46,458 bases of DNA from NCBI GenBank assembly GCA_019509985.1, contig JAEKLF010000112.1, forward strand, positions 1 to 46,458. The letters run 5' to 3'. Both the position numbers and the translations under genes were made by a program. A model generated the notes under the pieces. That model searched no databases. It was not told where the DNA came from and saw only the letters and a list, made by a program, of their open reading frames with translations. Source of the DNA: Burkholderiales bacterium (lineage in GTDB: Bacteria > Pseudomonadota > Gammaproteobacteria > Burkholderiales > Burkholderiaceae_C). Shown here in pieces: positions 7,024 through 14,658 of this stretch (the first letter of the stretch is position 1; every line of letters begins with the position of its first letter).

Positions 7024-8340
7024 ATGAAAAACACCATGCCAGGCTTCGACACCCTCGCTTTGCATGCCGGCGCCGCGCCCGACCCGGGCACCGGCGCGCG
7101 GGCCACGCCGCTGCACCTGAGCACCTCCTTCGTCTTCGAGAGCAGCGAGCACGCCGCGTCGCTGTTCAACATGGAGCGCTCCGGCCACGTCTACAGCCGG
7201 CTGTCCAACCCGACGACCGCCGTCTTCGAGGAGCGCATGGCCGCGCTGGAAGGCGGCGTCGGCGCCATCGCCACGGCCAGCGGCCAAGCGGCCCTGCACC
7301 TGGCCATCTGCACGCTGATGGGCGCGGGTGGCCACATCGTCGCCAGCACGGCGCTGTATGGCGGCAGCCACAACCTGCTGCATTACACGCTGCGCCGTTT
7401 CGGCATCGAGACCAGCTTCGTGAACCCCCGCGACCTGGACGCCTGGCGCAATGCCATCCGACCCGAGACGCGGCTGCTGTTCGGCGAATCGCTGGGCAAC
7501 CCGGGGCTGGATGTGCTGGACATTCCCGCGGTGAGCGCCATCGCGCACGACGCCGGCGTGCCGCTGCTGGTGGACGCGACCTTCACGACACCCTTCCTGC
7601 AGCGCCCGGCCGAACTGGGCGCGGACTTGATCTACCACTCGGCCACCAAGTTCCTGTGCGGCCATGGCACCGTCGTCGGCGGGGTGCTGGTGGACGCCGG
7701 CTCGTTCGACTGGCAGGCCGCGCACGACAAGCATGGCAAATTCGCCACGCTGTGCGAACCCTATGACGGCTTCCACGGCATGGTGTTTGCCGAGGAGAGC
7801 ACGGTCGGCGCCTTTCTGCTGCGTGCCCGCCGCGAGGGGCTGCGCGACTTCGGCGCCTGCATGAGCCCGCACACCGCCTGGCTGATGCTGCAAGGCCTGG
7901 AGACGTTGCCGCTGCGCATGGCACGGCACGTCGCCAATGCCCAGGCGGTGGCCGAGTTCCTGGCTGCACAACCGCTGGTCGAGAAGGTCGGTTATCCCGG
8001 CCTGGCCTCGCATCCCGACCACGCGCTCGCGCAGCGACTGCTGCCCCGCGGCGCCGGCGCCGTGTTCTCCTTCGACCTGAAGGGCACGCGGGAACAGGGC
8101 CGCGCCTTCATCGAAGCCTTGAAGCTCTTCTCCCACCTCGCCAACGTGGGCGACAGCAAGTCCCTCGTCATCCACCCGGCCAGCACGACCCACTTCCGCA
8201 TGGACGACGCGGCGCTGAAGAGCGCCGGCATCGGCCCGGGCACCATCCGCCTGTCCGTCGGCCTGGAGGACCCGGCGGACCTGATCGACGACCTCAAGCG
8301 CGCCTTGAAGATCGCGACGAAGCTGGGGAGTTGGGCATGA
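7024..8340 (+). CDS. metY: O-acetylhomoserine sulfhydrylase/aminocarboxypropyltransferase (Cys/Met metabolism PLP enzyme)
   Basis: The 438-residue protein belongs to the Cys/Met-metabolism fold-type I PLP enzymes. Visible landmarks are YSRLSNPT (57-64), the PLP-ring stretch VDATFTTP (183-190), the SATKFLCGHG motif with the PLP Lys at about 209, and GDSKSLVIHPASTTH near the C-terminus. The last favours O-acetylhomoserine sulfhydrylase (homocysteine from O-acetylhomoserine plus sulfide) over cystathionine gamma-synthase. O-succinylhomoserine use cannot be excluded. The start ATG at 7024 (MKNTMPGFDTLALHAG) agrees with the family N-terminus, although no strong Shine-Dalgarno is seen and a second ATG lies four codons in. 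It overlaps the next gene by ATGA. Confidence 0.9.
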   Translation: MKNTMPGFDTLALHAGAAPDPGTGARATPLHLSTSFVFESSEHAASLFNMERSGHVYSRLSNPTTAVFEERMAALEGGVGAIATASGQAALHLAICTLMGAGGHIVASTALYGGSHNLLHYTLRRFGIETSFVNPRDLDAWRNAIRPETRLLFGESLGNPGLDVLDIPAVSAIAHDAGVPLLVDATFTTPFLQRPAELGADLIYHSATKFLCGHGTVVGGVLVDAGSFDWQAAHDKHGKFATLCEPYDGFHGMVFAEESTVGAFLLRARREGLRDFGACMSPHTAWLMLQGLETLPLRMARHVANAQAVAEFLAAQPLVEKVGYPGLASHPDHALAQRLLPRGAGAVFSFDLKGTREQGRAFIEALKLFSHLANVGDSKSLVIHPASTTHFRMDDAALKSAGIGPGTIRLSVGLEDPADLIDDLKRALKIATKLGSWA

Positions 8341-9134
8341 AGCTCATCGTCGACGCCCACGAGGCCTATGCCTACACCGGCGGCAAGGCCTTCGACCCCG
8401 CCCTGCCCTGCGTCGTCTTCATCCATGGCGCGCTGAACGACCACAGCGTCTGGACGTTGCTGGCCCGCTGGTGCGCCCACCACGGCTACGGCGTGCTGGC
8501 CGTGGACCTGCCCGGCCACGGCCGCAGTGCCGGCACGCCGCTGACGAGCGTCGAGGCCATCGCGGCCTGGCTGCACCGGCTGCTGGACGCGGCCGGCGCG
8601 GGTAAGGCCGTGCTGGTCGGCCACAGCATGGGCTCGTTGATCGCGCTGGAAGCTGCCGAGCGAGCCAGCACCCTCGTCATGATCGGCACGTCCTATCCGA
8701 TGAAGGTGTCCGAGGCGCTGCTGACGACGGCCCGCGACCAGCCCGAGGCGGCCATGGCCATGGTCACGGCCTTCTCGCATTCGCTGGCCAGCGCGAAGCC
8801 GGGCTACCCCGGCCCGGGCGCCTGGCTGCGCGGCGGGTCGATGGCGCTGATGCGCCGCCTGCAGGGGCGGCAGACGGCGGTCAACCTGTTCGAGAACGAT
8901 TTCCAGGTCTGCGACCGCTACGCCGGCGGCGAGGCCGCCGCGGCGCGCGTGAGCTGTCCGGTGCACTTCATCCTCGGCGCGCTGGACCAGATGACCCTGC
9001 CCAAGCACAACGCCGTGCTCGGCGCCCTGCTGAAGCCGCGCGTGCACACCGTGCCCGCCGGCCATGCCCTCATCGCCGAGGCGCCGGACGCGGTGCTGGC
9101 GGCCTTGAAGCTCGCGCTTCAGGCCAGCTCGTAG
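8337..9134 (+). CDS. Alpha/beta hydrolase
   Basis: This 265-residue protein has the alpha/beta-hydrolase fold with oxyanion-strand FIHGALNDHSVW, the nucleophile elbow GHSMG (Ser about 97), a probable acid in LGALDQMT and the catalytic His in PAGHALIAEAP. It is probably an esterase or lipase-like enzyme; the substrate is unknown. The ATG at 8337 overlaps the metY stop (ATGA) and GGGGAG lies 8 nt upstream, so translation is likely coupled to metY. The segment between the nucleophile helix and the next strand (AAERASTLVMIG) is about four residues shorter than usual for the fold. The 3' end overlaps the convergent flavoprotein gene by 16 nt. Confidence 0.87.
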   Translation: MKLIVDAHEAYAYTGGKAFDPALPCVVFIHGALNDHSVWTLLARWCAHHGYGVLAVDLPGHGRSAGTPLTSVEAIAAWLHRLLDAAGAGKAVLVGHSMGSLIALEAAERASTLVMIGTSYPMKVSEALLTTARDQPEAAMAMVTAFSHSLASAKPGYPGPGAWLRGGSMALMRRLQGRQTAVNLFENDFQVCDRYAGGEAAAARVSCPVHFILGALDQMTLPKHNAVLGALLKPRVHTVPAGHALIAEAPDAVLAALKLALQASS

Positions 9135-10570
9135 GCCGCGGGGTCGGGCCGGCTCACGGCCTTCACGTACTCGCGCGTGAAGCCGGGCCAGATCGCGAAG
9201 ATGCGGCCATCGTCGTTGCGGTACCAGGAGCTGCACTGGGTCCAGATCGAGCCCGCCAGGCGCTGCTGCACGGCGGCATCCTGGGCGGCGAAGGCGTCGG
9301 CCCGCACGGTGATCCAGCGCCTGCCTTCCTGCCGCACGCGCTGCATGCAGGCGATGGCGTGCTGCACCTGCGGCTCGATATACAGCAGCGTCGACGTGTG
9401 ACCCGTGCCCGTGTTGGGTCCCAGCATCAGAAAGCAGTTCGGGAAGCCCGGCACCGTGAGGCCGAAGTAGGCGCTTGGGCTGTTGCTCCAGGCCTTGTCC
9501 AGCGTCCGGCCGTCCAGGCCGCTGACCCGCAGACCGGCCAACGGCCGCACGGTGTCGAAACCGGTGGCGCAGACCAGCGCGTCCAGCTCGTGCTCGCGCC
9601 CGTCCTCGGTCAGCACGCCGCGCGGCGTGACCGCGCGAATGGCCGAGGTCACCAGCTCGGACTGCGGCAAGCTGAGCGCCGGGTAGTAGTCGTTGGAGTA
9701 GATGATGCGTTTGCAGCCCACCGGGTAGCGCGGGGTCAGCCGCTCGCGCAGGATCGGGTCCTTCACCTGGCGGCGCAGATGGCCCACCACGGCAGCCTGC
9801 AGGCCACGGCGCGCCAGCGTGCCCTCGTCGAAACCCCGCCGGCCGAGCTCCAGCACCTGCACCCAGGCACGGCGCACCAGGGCCGCGTACCACGGCCTGC
9901 GCGCGAGCCAGCGGTCCAGCGCGCCGTAGCGCCGGTCCAGCCGCGGCAACACCCAGTTGGGCGTGCGCTGAAACACGCTCAGCCGCGCCGCCGCGGGGGC
10001 CAGCGCTGGCACCAGTTGCGCGGCCGTCGAGCCGGTGCCGATGACGCCGATGCGTCGGCCCGCCAGGTCCGCATCTGCCGGCCAGCGGGCGGAATGCAGC
10101 CGCCGCCCCTGGAAGCTGTCCAGGCCGGGGATGTCGGGCCAGCGTGGCCGGCTCAGCGGCCCCAGGCTGCAGACGAAGAAGCGTGCGCTGATCTGCTGGC
10201 CGTCGGCGAGACCGAGGCGCCAGAGACCCGCCGCGGCGTCGAAATGCGCCTCGGTGACTGCCTGCCCCAGACGCAGATGGGCCTGCAGGCCGTGACGCGC
10301 GGCAATGTCCTGCTGGTAGCGCAGGATCTCGGGCGCATCGGCGAAGCGGTGCGTCCAGTGCGGGTTGGGCGCGAAGCTGAAGCTGTAGGCCGGTGCGGGC
10401 ACGTCGACCTGGGCACCGGGGTAGCGGTTGTCCCACCAGGTGCCGCCGATGCCGGCGGACTTCTCGACGACGAGGAAATCGTGGATGCCAGCGCGCTGCA
10501 GTTGCACGGCCATGCACAGGCCGGACATGCCGGCGCCGAGGATGACGACCTCGAAGTCAGCACTGGGCAT
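9119..10570 (-). CDS. Flavin-containing monooxygenase, Baeyer-Villiger type
   Basis: The 483-residue protein has an N-terminal FAD Rossmann motif GAGMSG (12-17), then GGTWWDNRYPGAQVD (42-56), characteristic of type I Baeyer-Villiger monooxygenases. The BVMO fingerprint FQGRRLHSARWP fits FxGxxxHxxxWP (153-164). The NADPH-binding GTGSTA (178-183) and a late ATGFD follow. These enzymes use NADPH and O2 to insert oxygen into ketones or to oxidise heteroatoms. The natural substrate is not evident. The frame is open to 10675, but the FAD motif and upstream spacing favour the ATG at 10568-10570. It stands alone, divergent from DUF962. Confidence 0.9.
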   Translation of the reverse strand: MPSADFEVVILGAGMSGLCMAVQLQRAGIHDFLVVEKSAGIGGTWWDNRYPGAQVDVPAPAYSFSFAPNPHWTHRFADAPEILRYQQDIAARHGLQAHLRLGQAVTEAHFDAAAGLWRLGLADGQQISARFFVCSLGPLSRPRWPDIPGLDSFQGRRLHSARWPADADLAGRRIGVIGTGSTAAQLVPALAPAAARLSVFQRTPNWVLPRLDRRYGALDRWLARRPWYAALVRRAWVQVLELGRRGFDEGTLARRGLQAAVVGHLRRQVKDPILRERLTPRYPVGCKRIIYSNDYYPALSLPQSELVTSAIRAVTPRGVLTEDGREHELDALVCATGFDTVRPLAGLRVSGLDGRTLDKAWSNSPSAYFGLTVPGFPNCFLMLGPNTGTGHTSTLLYIEPQVQHAIACMQRVRQEGRRWITVRADAFAAQDAAVQQRLAGSIWTQCSSWYRNDDGRIFAIWPGFTREYVKAVSRPDPAAYELA

Positions 10571-10655
10571 GGTGGGGGTCGTCGGCGTGCATCGCCGGAT
10601 TATTGCGAGGGCAAGCCCGCTTGCCGTCGGGTGGCCGCGGCGTTCGAATCGGCAC

Positions 10656-10964
10656 ATGGGCACCGAACGCTTCACCCGCTTCGCGGACTTCTATCCCTTC
10701 TACCTGCAAGAGCACAGCAATGGGGTCTGCCGGCGCCTGCACTTCGTCGGCTCGACGCTGGTGCTCGTCTGCCTGTGGCAGTTGTTCAGGACCGGTGCGC
10801 TGGCGTGGCTGTTGTACGGCCTGATGTGCGGTTATGGCTTCGCCTGGGTCGGGCACTTCTTCTTCGAGAAGAACCGGCCGGCGACCTTCAAGTACCCGCT
10901 GTTCAGCTTCATGGGCGACTGGGTGATGTACGCCGACATCTGGCGCGGGCGCGTAAAGCTCTGA
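10656..10964 (+). CDS. DUF962 (Mpo1-like) small membrane protein
   Basis: A 102-residue protein with the DUF962 pattern: FADFYPFYLQEHSNGVCRRLHFVGS, a hydrophobic pair of helices (about 30-65), and AWVGHFFFEKNRPATFKYPLFSFMGDW with conserved His/Glu/Asn. In yeast the related Mpo1 is an iron-dependent dioxygenase acting on 2-hydroxy fatty acids. Short bacterial members share the His-containing motifs but are mostly uncharacterised, so activity is inference. The start MGTERF at 10656 is chosen because homology begins there. The frame is open upstream as an antisense shadow of the flavoprotein gene. Confidence 0.85.
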   Translation: MGTERFTRFADFYPFYLQEHSNGVCRRLHFVGSTLVLVCLWQLFRTGALAWLLYGLMCGYGFAWVGHFFFEKNRPATFKYPLFSFMGDWVMYADIWRGRVKL

Positions 10965-10971
10965 TCAACGC

Positions 10972-11775
10972 CTAATTGCGCCAGGCCAGGCCGATGCCGG
11001 CGGACATCCCTGTTCGCTTCTCGATCAGCGGACTGTCCGCCACGGGGCCGAGCAGCCGGTTGGCGCCCGCGTTGCCGTAGGCGATCCAGTGCTTGGAGAG
11101 CGGCCGGATGAAACCGACGCCGATGTGGATGTCCCGCAGGCCGCTGCCCGGGTCATAGGCCGGCTTGCCGCTCGCCGCCACGGCCGATTCGGGCACGCCG
11201 AAATAGCTGCGCAGGTTCTGCGCGCTGCCGGCCGAGATGCCGATGCCGCTGGTCCACTCCAGCGTCGGGCTGCGATAGAAGCGCCAGCCCAGGTCGGTGC
11301 CCAGCGTCATGCCGCCGTGGCGGCCGAGCAGATCCTGCGACAGCGTCGCGCCGATGTTCACATCCTTGGTGAGGCTGTAGTTCGTGTAGAAGCGCGCCCG
11401 CAGCGTGCGCCGCACGTCGGGCAGGCCTCGCGTGGTGCTGGCATCGCCGCTGCTGCGGCCGCTGTCCATGCGCAGAGACACGCCCACACGCAGCCTGTTG
11501 GTGTTGACAAAGTCCGTGCTGGCGCCGCCAGCGGCCTCTTCCTGGCCGAAGCCCAGCAGGCTTCCGGACCCGGAAGTGCTGATGCGCACCCGGCCGAACT
11601 TCACCGCCCACAGCGGCCTGATCTTGGTCTCGCGCTTGGTGGCACCGTCGTACTCCGGCTGCGACACCACCGAGGCGCCCAGCAGGTAGCGGGCCGACGG
11701 GCTTTCGACCTCTGGTTGGTCGGCCGCCCGCGCGGTGCTGGCCAAGGTCAGGACGACGATGAAAGCGACTCTCAT
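10972..11775 (-). CDS. MipA/OmpV family outer membrane protein
   Basis: The 267-residue protein has a signal peptide (residues 1-17, cleavage near ARA-A). A beta-rich sequence with alternating aromatic/charged strands follows, beginning YLLGASVVSQPEYDGATKRETKIRPLWAVKFG, the family opening. It ends in a strand-like GIGLAWRN with no C-terminal Phe. MipA/OmpV proteins are outer membrane barrels of uncertain role; MipA was named for scaffolding a murein hydrolase and synthase in E. coli. It stands alone, convergent with DUF962 (7-nt gap) and 36 nt downstream of tdh. Confidence 0.88.
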   Translation of the reverse strand: MRVAFIVVLTLASTARAADQPEVESPSARYLLGASVVSQPEYDGATKRETKIRPLWAVKFGRVRISTSGSGSLLGFGQEEAAGGASTDFVNTNRLRVGVSLRMDSGRSSGDASTTRGLPDVRRTLRARFYTNYSLTKDVNIGATLSQDLLGRHGGMTLGTDLGWRFYRSPTLEWTSGIGISAGSAQNLRSYFGVPESAVAASGKPAYDPGSGLRDIHIGVGFIRPLSKHWIAYGNAGANRLLGPVADSPLIEKRTGMSAGIGLAWRN

Positions 11776-11811
11776 GCACCGAGACTAGCAGCCAGCACAA
11801 GGCAGGCGCTG

Positions 11812-12768
11812 TCAGCCAACCTTCAATTCGCGTGTCAGCTGAGTCAACATGTCATCGACCATGGCGTCAAGGTCGTACTGCAGTTTCCAGCCCCAGTCGG
11901 CCCGGGCGGACTGATCGTCAATGCGCTGCGGCCAGCTCGCGGCGATGGCCTGCCGGAAGTCGGGCACGCAGTCCATCGTGAATTGCGGCAGATGGCGGCG
12001 GATGGAGGCGGCGATGCCTTCCGGCGTGAAGCTGACGCCGGCGAGGTTGTAGCTGCCGCGCTGCTTGATCTGGTCGGCCGGCGCGTTCATCAGCTCGATG
12101 GTCGCGCGCAGCGCGTCGGGCATGTACATCATCGGCAGCGCCTGCTGCGCTTCGAGGAAGCAGGTGTAGCGGCCCTCCTTGATGGCCGAGTGGAAGATCT
12201 CGACGGCGTAGTCCGTCGTGCCGCCGCCGGGCGGTGTCTTCCAGCTGATGAGGCCCGGATAGCGCAGGCTGCGCACGTCCACGCCGTGCTTGGCGTGGTA
12301 CCAGTCGCACCAGCGCTCGCCCGCCAGCTTGGAGATGCCGTAGACCGTGGTCGGATCCATCACCGTCGTCTGCGGTGTGTCGACGGCCGGCGTGTTGGGG
12401 CCGAAGGCGGCGATGGAGCTGGGCCAGAAGATCTTGTCCAGCTTTTCGTGGCGGGCCAGCTCCAGCACGTTGAGCAGGCCCTTCATGTTCAGGTCCCAGG
12501 CCCACATCGGGTGCTTTTCGCCGTTGGCCGAGAGGGCTGCTGCGAGGTGATAGATCTGCGTGATGTGGTGGCGCTTGACGATGGTCGTCAGCGCGCCGGC
12601 ATCGGTCACGTCCAGGGCCTCGTGCTTGAGCGTGCGCACACGGCCTTGCGGGGTCAGGTCGCTGGTGATGACGGCGTCTTCGCCATGCAGCCTGGCCAGC
12701 TCGGTGGCCAGCTCGGTGCCGATCTGGCCGTTGGCGCCGATGATGAGGATGCGGGTGGGCTGGGTCAT
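11812..12768 (-). CDS. L-threonine 3-dehydrogenase, SDR (epimerase-like) type
   Basis: The 318-residue protein opens with an NAD-binding GANGQIG (11-17) and has the extended-SDR catalytic YxxxK (Y143, K147 in TTVYGISK). It is not the zinc-dependent Tdh of E. coli. The landmarks HLAAALSANGEKHP and PGLISW fit the GalE-like threonine dehydrogenases. It oxidises L-threonine to 2-amino-3-ketobutyrate with NAD+. It overlaps the upstream kbl gene by 4 nt (ATGA), and kbl encodes the next enzyme, so the assignment rests on both sequence and context. An isofunctional NAD-epimerase role is the only realistic alternative. Confidence 0.9.
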   Translation of the reverse strand: MTQPTRILIIGANGQIGTELATELARLHGEDAVITSDLTPQGRVRTLKHEALDVTDAGALTTIVKRHHITQIYHLAAALSANGEKHPMWAWDLNMKGLLNVLELARHEKLDKIFWPSSIAAFGPNTPAVDTPQTTVMDPTTVYGISKLAGERWCDWYHAKHGVDVRSLRYPGLISWKTPPGGGTTDYAVEIFHSAIKEGRYTCFLEAQQALPMMYMPDALRATIELMNAPADQIKQRGSYNLAGVSFTPEGIAASIRRHLPQFTMDCVPDFRQAIAASWPQRIDDQSARADWGWKLQYDLDAMVDDMLTQLTRELKVG

Positions 12769-13961
12769 TTCACGAGGCCCAGTTCACGGCCGGCCTGCGT
12801 GAAGGCGGCGACGGCCTTTTCCAGATGCTCGCGCTCGTGCACGGCTGAGACCTGCACGCGGATGCGCGCCTGTCCCTTGGGCACGACCGGGAAAAAGAAG
12901 CCGACGGCGTAGATGCCCAGCTCCAGGATGCGCTTGCTCAGCGCCTGCGCCTTCACCGCGTCGTAGACCATGATGGGCACGATGGGGTGCGTGCCCGGCT
13001 TGATCTCGAATCCGGCCGCCTGGATGGCTTCGCGGAAATAGGCGGTGTTGGCTTCCAGCTTGTCGCGCAGGGCGGTGGAGCCTTCCAGCAGGTCCAGCAC
13101 GGCCAGCGACGCACCGGCGATGCTGGGCGCCAGCGTGTTGCTGAACAGATAGGGCCGCGAGCGCTGGCGCAGCAGCTCGACGACTTCCTTGCGCGCCGCT
13201 GTGAAGCCGCCGCTGGCGCCGCCCAGCGCCTTGCCGAAGGTGCCGGTGATGATGTCGATCTTGCCGAACACGCCGCGGTGCTCGGCGGTGCCGCGGCCGG
13301 TCTTACCCATGAAGCCGCTGGCATGGCATTCGTCAATGCCCAGTAGCGCGTCGTAGCGGTCGCACAGCGCGCGGATCTGGTCGAGCTGGGCGATGGTGCC
13401 GTCCATTGAAAAGACGCCGTCGGTGAACACCAGCGTGAAGCGGGCGCCCTTCTCCTTGGCTTCCTTCAGGCAGCGCTCGAGGTCGGCGAGGTTGTTGTGC
13501 TCGTAGCGGTAGCGCTGCGCCTTGCACAGGCGGATGCCGTCGATGATGGAGGCATGGTTCAGCGCGTCGCTGATGATGGCGTCCTGCTCACCCAGCAGCG
13601 GCTCGAACAGGCCACCGTTGGCATCGAACGCGGCAGCGTAGAGGATGGCGTCTTCACAGCCGACGAAGCGGGCGATGCGGGCTTCGAGTTCCTTGTGCAG
13701 GTCCTGCGTGCCGCAGATGAAGCGCACCGACGACAGCCCAAAGCCATGCGTGCGCAACGCCTCGTGCGCCGCCTCGATGACCTGCGGGTGCGACGACAGG
13801 CCCAGGTAGTTGTTGGCGCACAGGTTGATGACCTCGCGGCCGTCGGTCGTCTTCACGACGGCGCCCTGAGGCGTCGTGATGATGCGCTCGGCCTTGAAGA
13901 GGCCCGCGGCACGGATGCCGTCAAGTTCGGTTTGCAGGTGTTGGTAGAACGCTTGGCTCAT
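12765..13961 (-). CDS. kbl: Glycine C-acetyltransferase (2-amino-3-ketobutyrate CoA ligase)
   Basis: The 398-residue protein, the same length as E. coli Kbl, is an alpha-oxoamine synthase. Visible features are NNYLGLSSHP (50-59), GTQDLHKELE, DECHASGFMGKTGRG (210-224) and the PLP Lys at 244 in ITGTFGKALGGASGG. It cleaves 2-amino-3-ketobutyrate with CoA to glycine and acetyl-CoA. The start at 13959-13961 (MSQAFYQHLQ) has CAGGAG six bases upstream, which decides against a longer frame to 13982. It is first in the kbl-tdh pair. Its promoter region is shared with a divergent XRE-cupin regulator and holds a 16-bp palindrome, the likely control site. Confidence 0.96.
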   Translation of the reverse strand: MSQAFYQHLQTELDGIRAAGLFKAERIITTPQGAVVKTTDGREVINLCANNYLGLSSHPQVIEAAHEALRTHGFGLSSVRFICGTQDLHKELEARIARFVGCEDAILYAAAFDANGGLFEPLLGEQDAIISDALNHASIIDGIRLCKAQRYRYEHNNLADLERCLKEAKEKGARFTLVFTDGVFSMDGTIAQLDQIRALCDRYDALLGIDECHASGFMGKTGRGTAEHRGVFGKIDIITGTFGKALGGASGGFTAARKEVVELLRQRSRPYLFSNTLAPSIAGASLAVLDLLEGSTALRDKLEANTAYFREAIQAAGFEIKPGTHPIVPIMVYDAVKAQALSKRILELGIYAVGFFFPVVPKGQARIRVQVSAVHEREHLEKAVAAFTQAGRELGLVK

Positions 13962-13992
13962 GGCGCCGCTCCTGATGCACAATTCGGTAAAT

Positions 13993-14015
13993 TGAACTTG
14001 TTCGATATATCGAAC
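13993..14015. promoter_or_regulatory. Candidate operator: 16-bp perfect palindrome plus an extra half-site
   Basis: GTTCGATATATCGAAC at 14000-14015 is a perfect palindrome. A third half-site TTGAAC (reverse complement GTTCAA) lies at 13993-13998. It sits in the 92-nt gap between divergent kbl-tdh and the XRE-cupin gene, within promoter distance of both. XRE-family dimers bind such palindromes, so the neighbouring regulator is the natural candidate. That link is inference. Confidence 0.65.
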
Positions 14016-14053
14016 TTTCGTGCAGTATCCGAAAAACGTCTATCGCCGTCAAC

Positions 14054-14629
14054 ATGAACAAGCCCACGACAGACATGGAACCACCGCGCGTCGGTGCCGC
14101 ATTGCAGGCGCTGCGCGCGAGCCGTGGCTTGTCACTGGATGATCTCTCCAAGCGGGCCGGCGTGAGTAAGTCCATGTTGTCGCAGATCGAGCGCAACCAG
14201 GCCAATCCCACAGTGGCCGTCGTCTGGCGGCTGGCCAATGCGCTGGGCGTGGACATGGGCGAGCTGCTGGGTGGCGAGCGCGCGGCCACGCCAGCAATCG
14301 AGACCGTGCCGGCGCACGCGACGCCCGGGCTGACCAGTCCCGATGGCCTGTGCAAGCTGCGCATCCTCGGTCCCATCGAACTGGCGGGTCAGTTCGAGTG
14401 GTACGAGCTGAGCGTGCAGCCTGGCGGCGTGCTCGACTCGCAGGCCCACGAGCCCGGCTCGCGCGAGCATCTGAGCGTGCTGACCGGCAGCCTGGAAGTC
14501 AGCGCCCAGGGCGTGACCAGCAAGCTCAAGGCCGGCGAGACGGCGCGTTATGCCGTGGACGGGCCGCATGCCATCCGCAACGCGGGCAAGTCCGCGGCGA
14601 CCGCGCTGTTGGTCGTCCTTCATCCGTAG
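14054..14629 (+). CDS. XRE-type regulator with C-terminal cupin domain
   Basis: The 191-residue protein has an N-terminal helix-turn-helix (about 11-66: VGAALQALRASRGLSLDDLSKRAGVSKSMLSQIER, then NPTVAVVWRLANALGV) and a C-terminal cupin barrel (about 105-190, with EPGSREHLSVLTGSLEV). This architecture is common among regulators of amino-acid or polyamine catabolism, where the cupin senses a metabolite. It is divergent from kbl-tdh with a palindrome between them, so a threonine or glycine-pathway regulator is likely but unproven. No Shine-Dalgarno precedes the first ATG. A second ATG at codon 8 (14075) is possible, and both keep the whole HTH. Confidence 0.88.
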   Translation: MNKPTTDMEPPRVGAALQALRASRGLSLDDLSKRAGVSKSMLSQIERNQANPTVAVVWRLANALGVDMGELLGGERAATPAIETVPAHATPGLTSPDGLCKLRILGPIELAGQFEWYELSVQPGGVLDSQAHEPGSREHLSVLTGSLEVSAQGVTSKLKAGETARYAVDGPHAIRNAGKSAATALLVVLHP

Positions 14630-14631
14630 AC

Positions 14632-14658
14632 TGCAGCCTCCGCACAAGGAGGCATGCA
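14632..14658 (+). promoter_or_regulatory. Hairpin containing the ribosome-binding site of the Bug gene
   Basis: GCCTCC (14636-14641) pairs with GGAGGC (14648-14653) around a 6-nt loop. TGCA at 14632-14635 and at 14655-14658 can extend the stem with one bulged base. The right arm holds the AAGGAGG Shine-Dalgarno and reaches the A of the start codon at 14658. It could hide the ribosome site or act as an end for the upstream regulator transcript. No U-run follows. Confidence 0.5.

Noticed and set aside
6496..8193. 565-codon minus-strand frame including the CBS gene
   Set aside because: Only the last 155 codons are CBS protein, with GGAGG at their start. The rest is antisense to metY.
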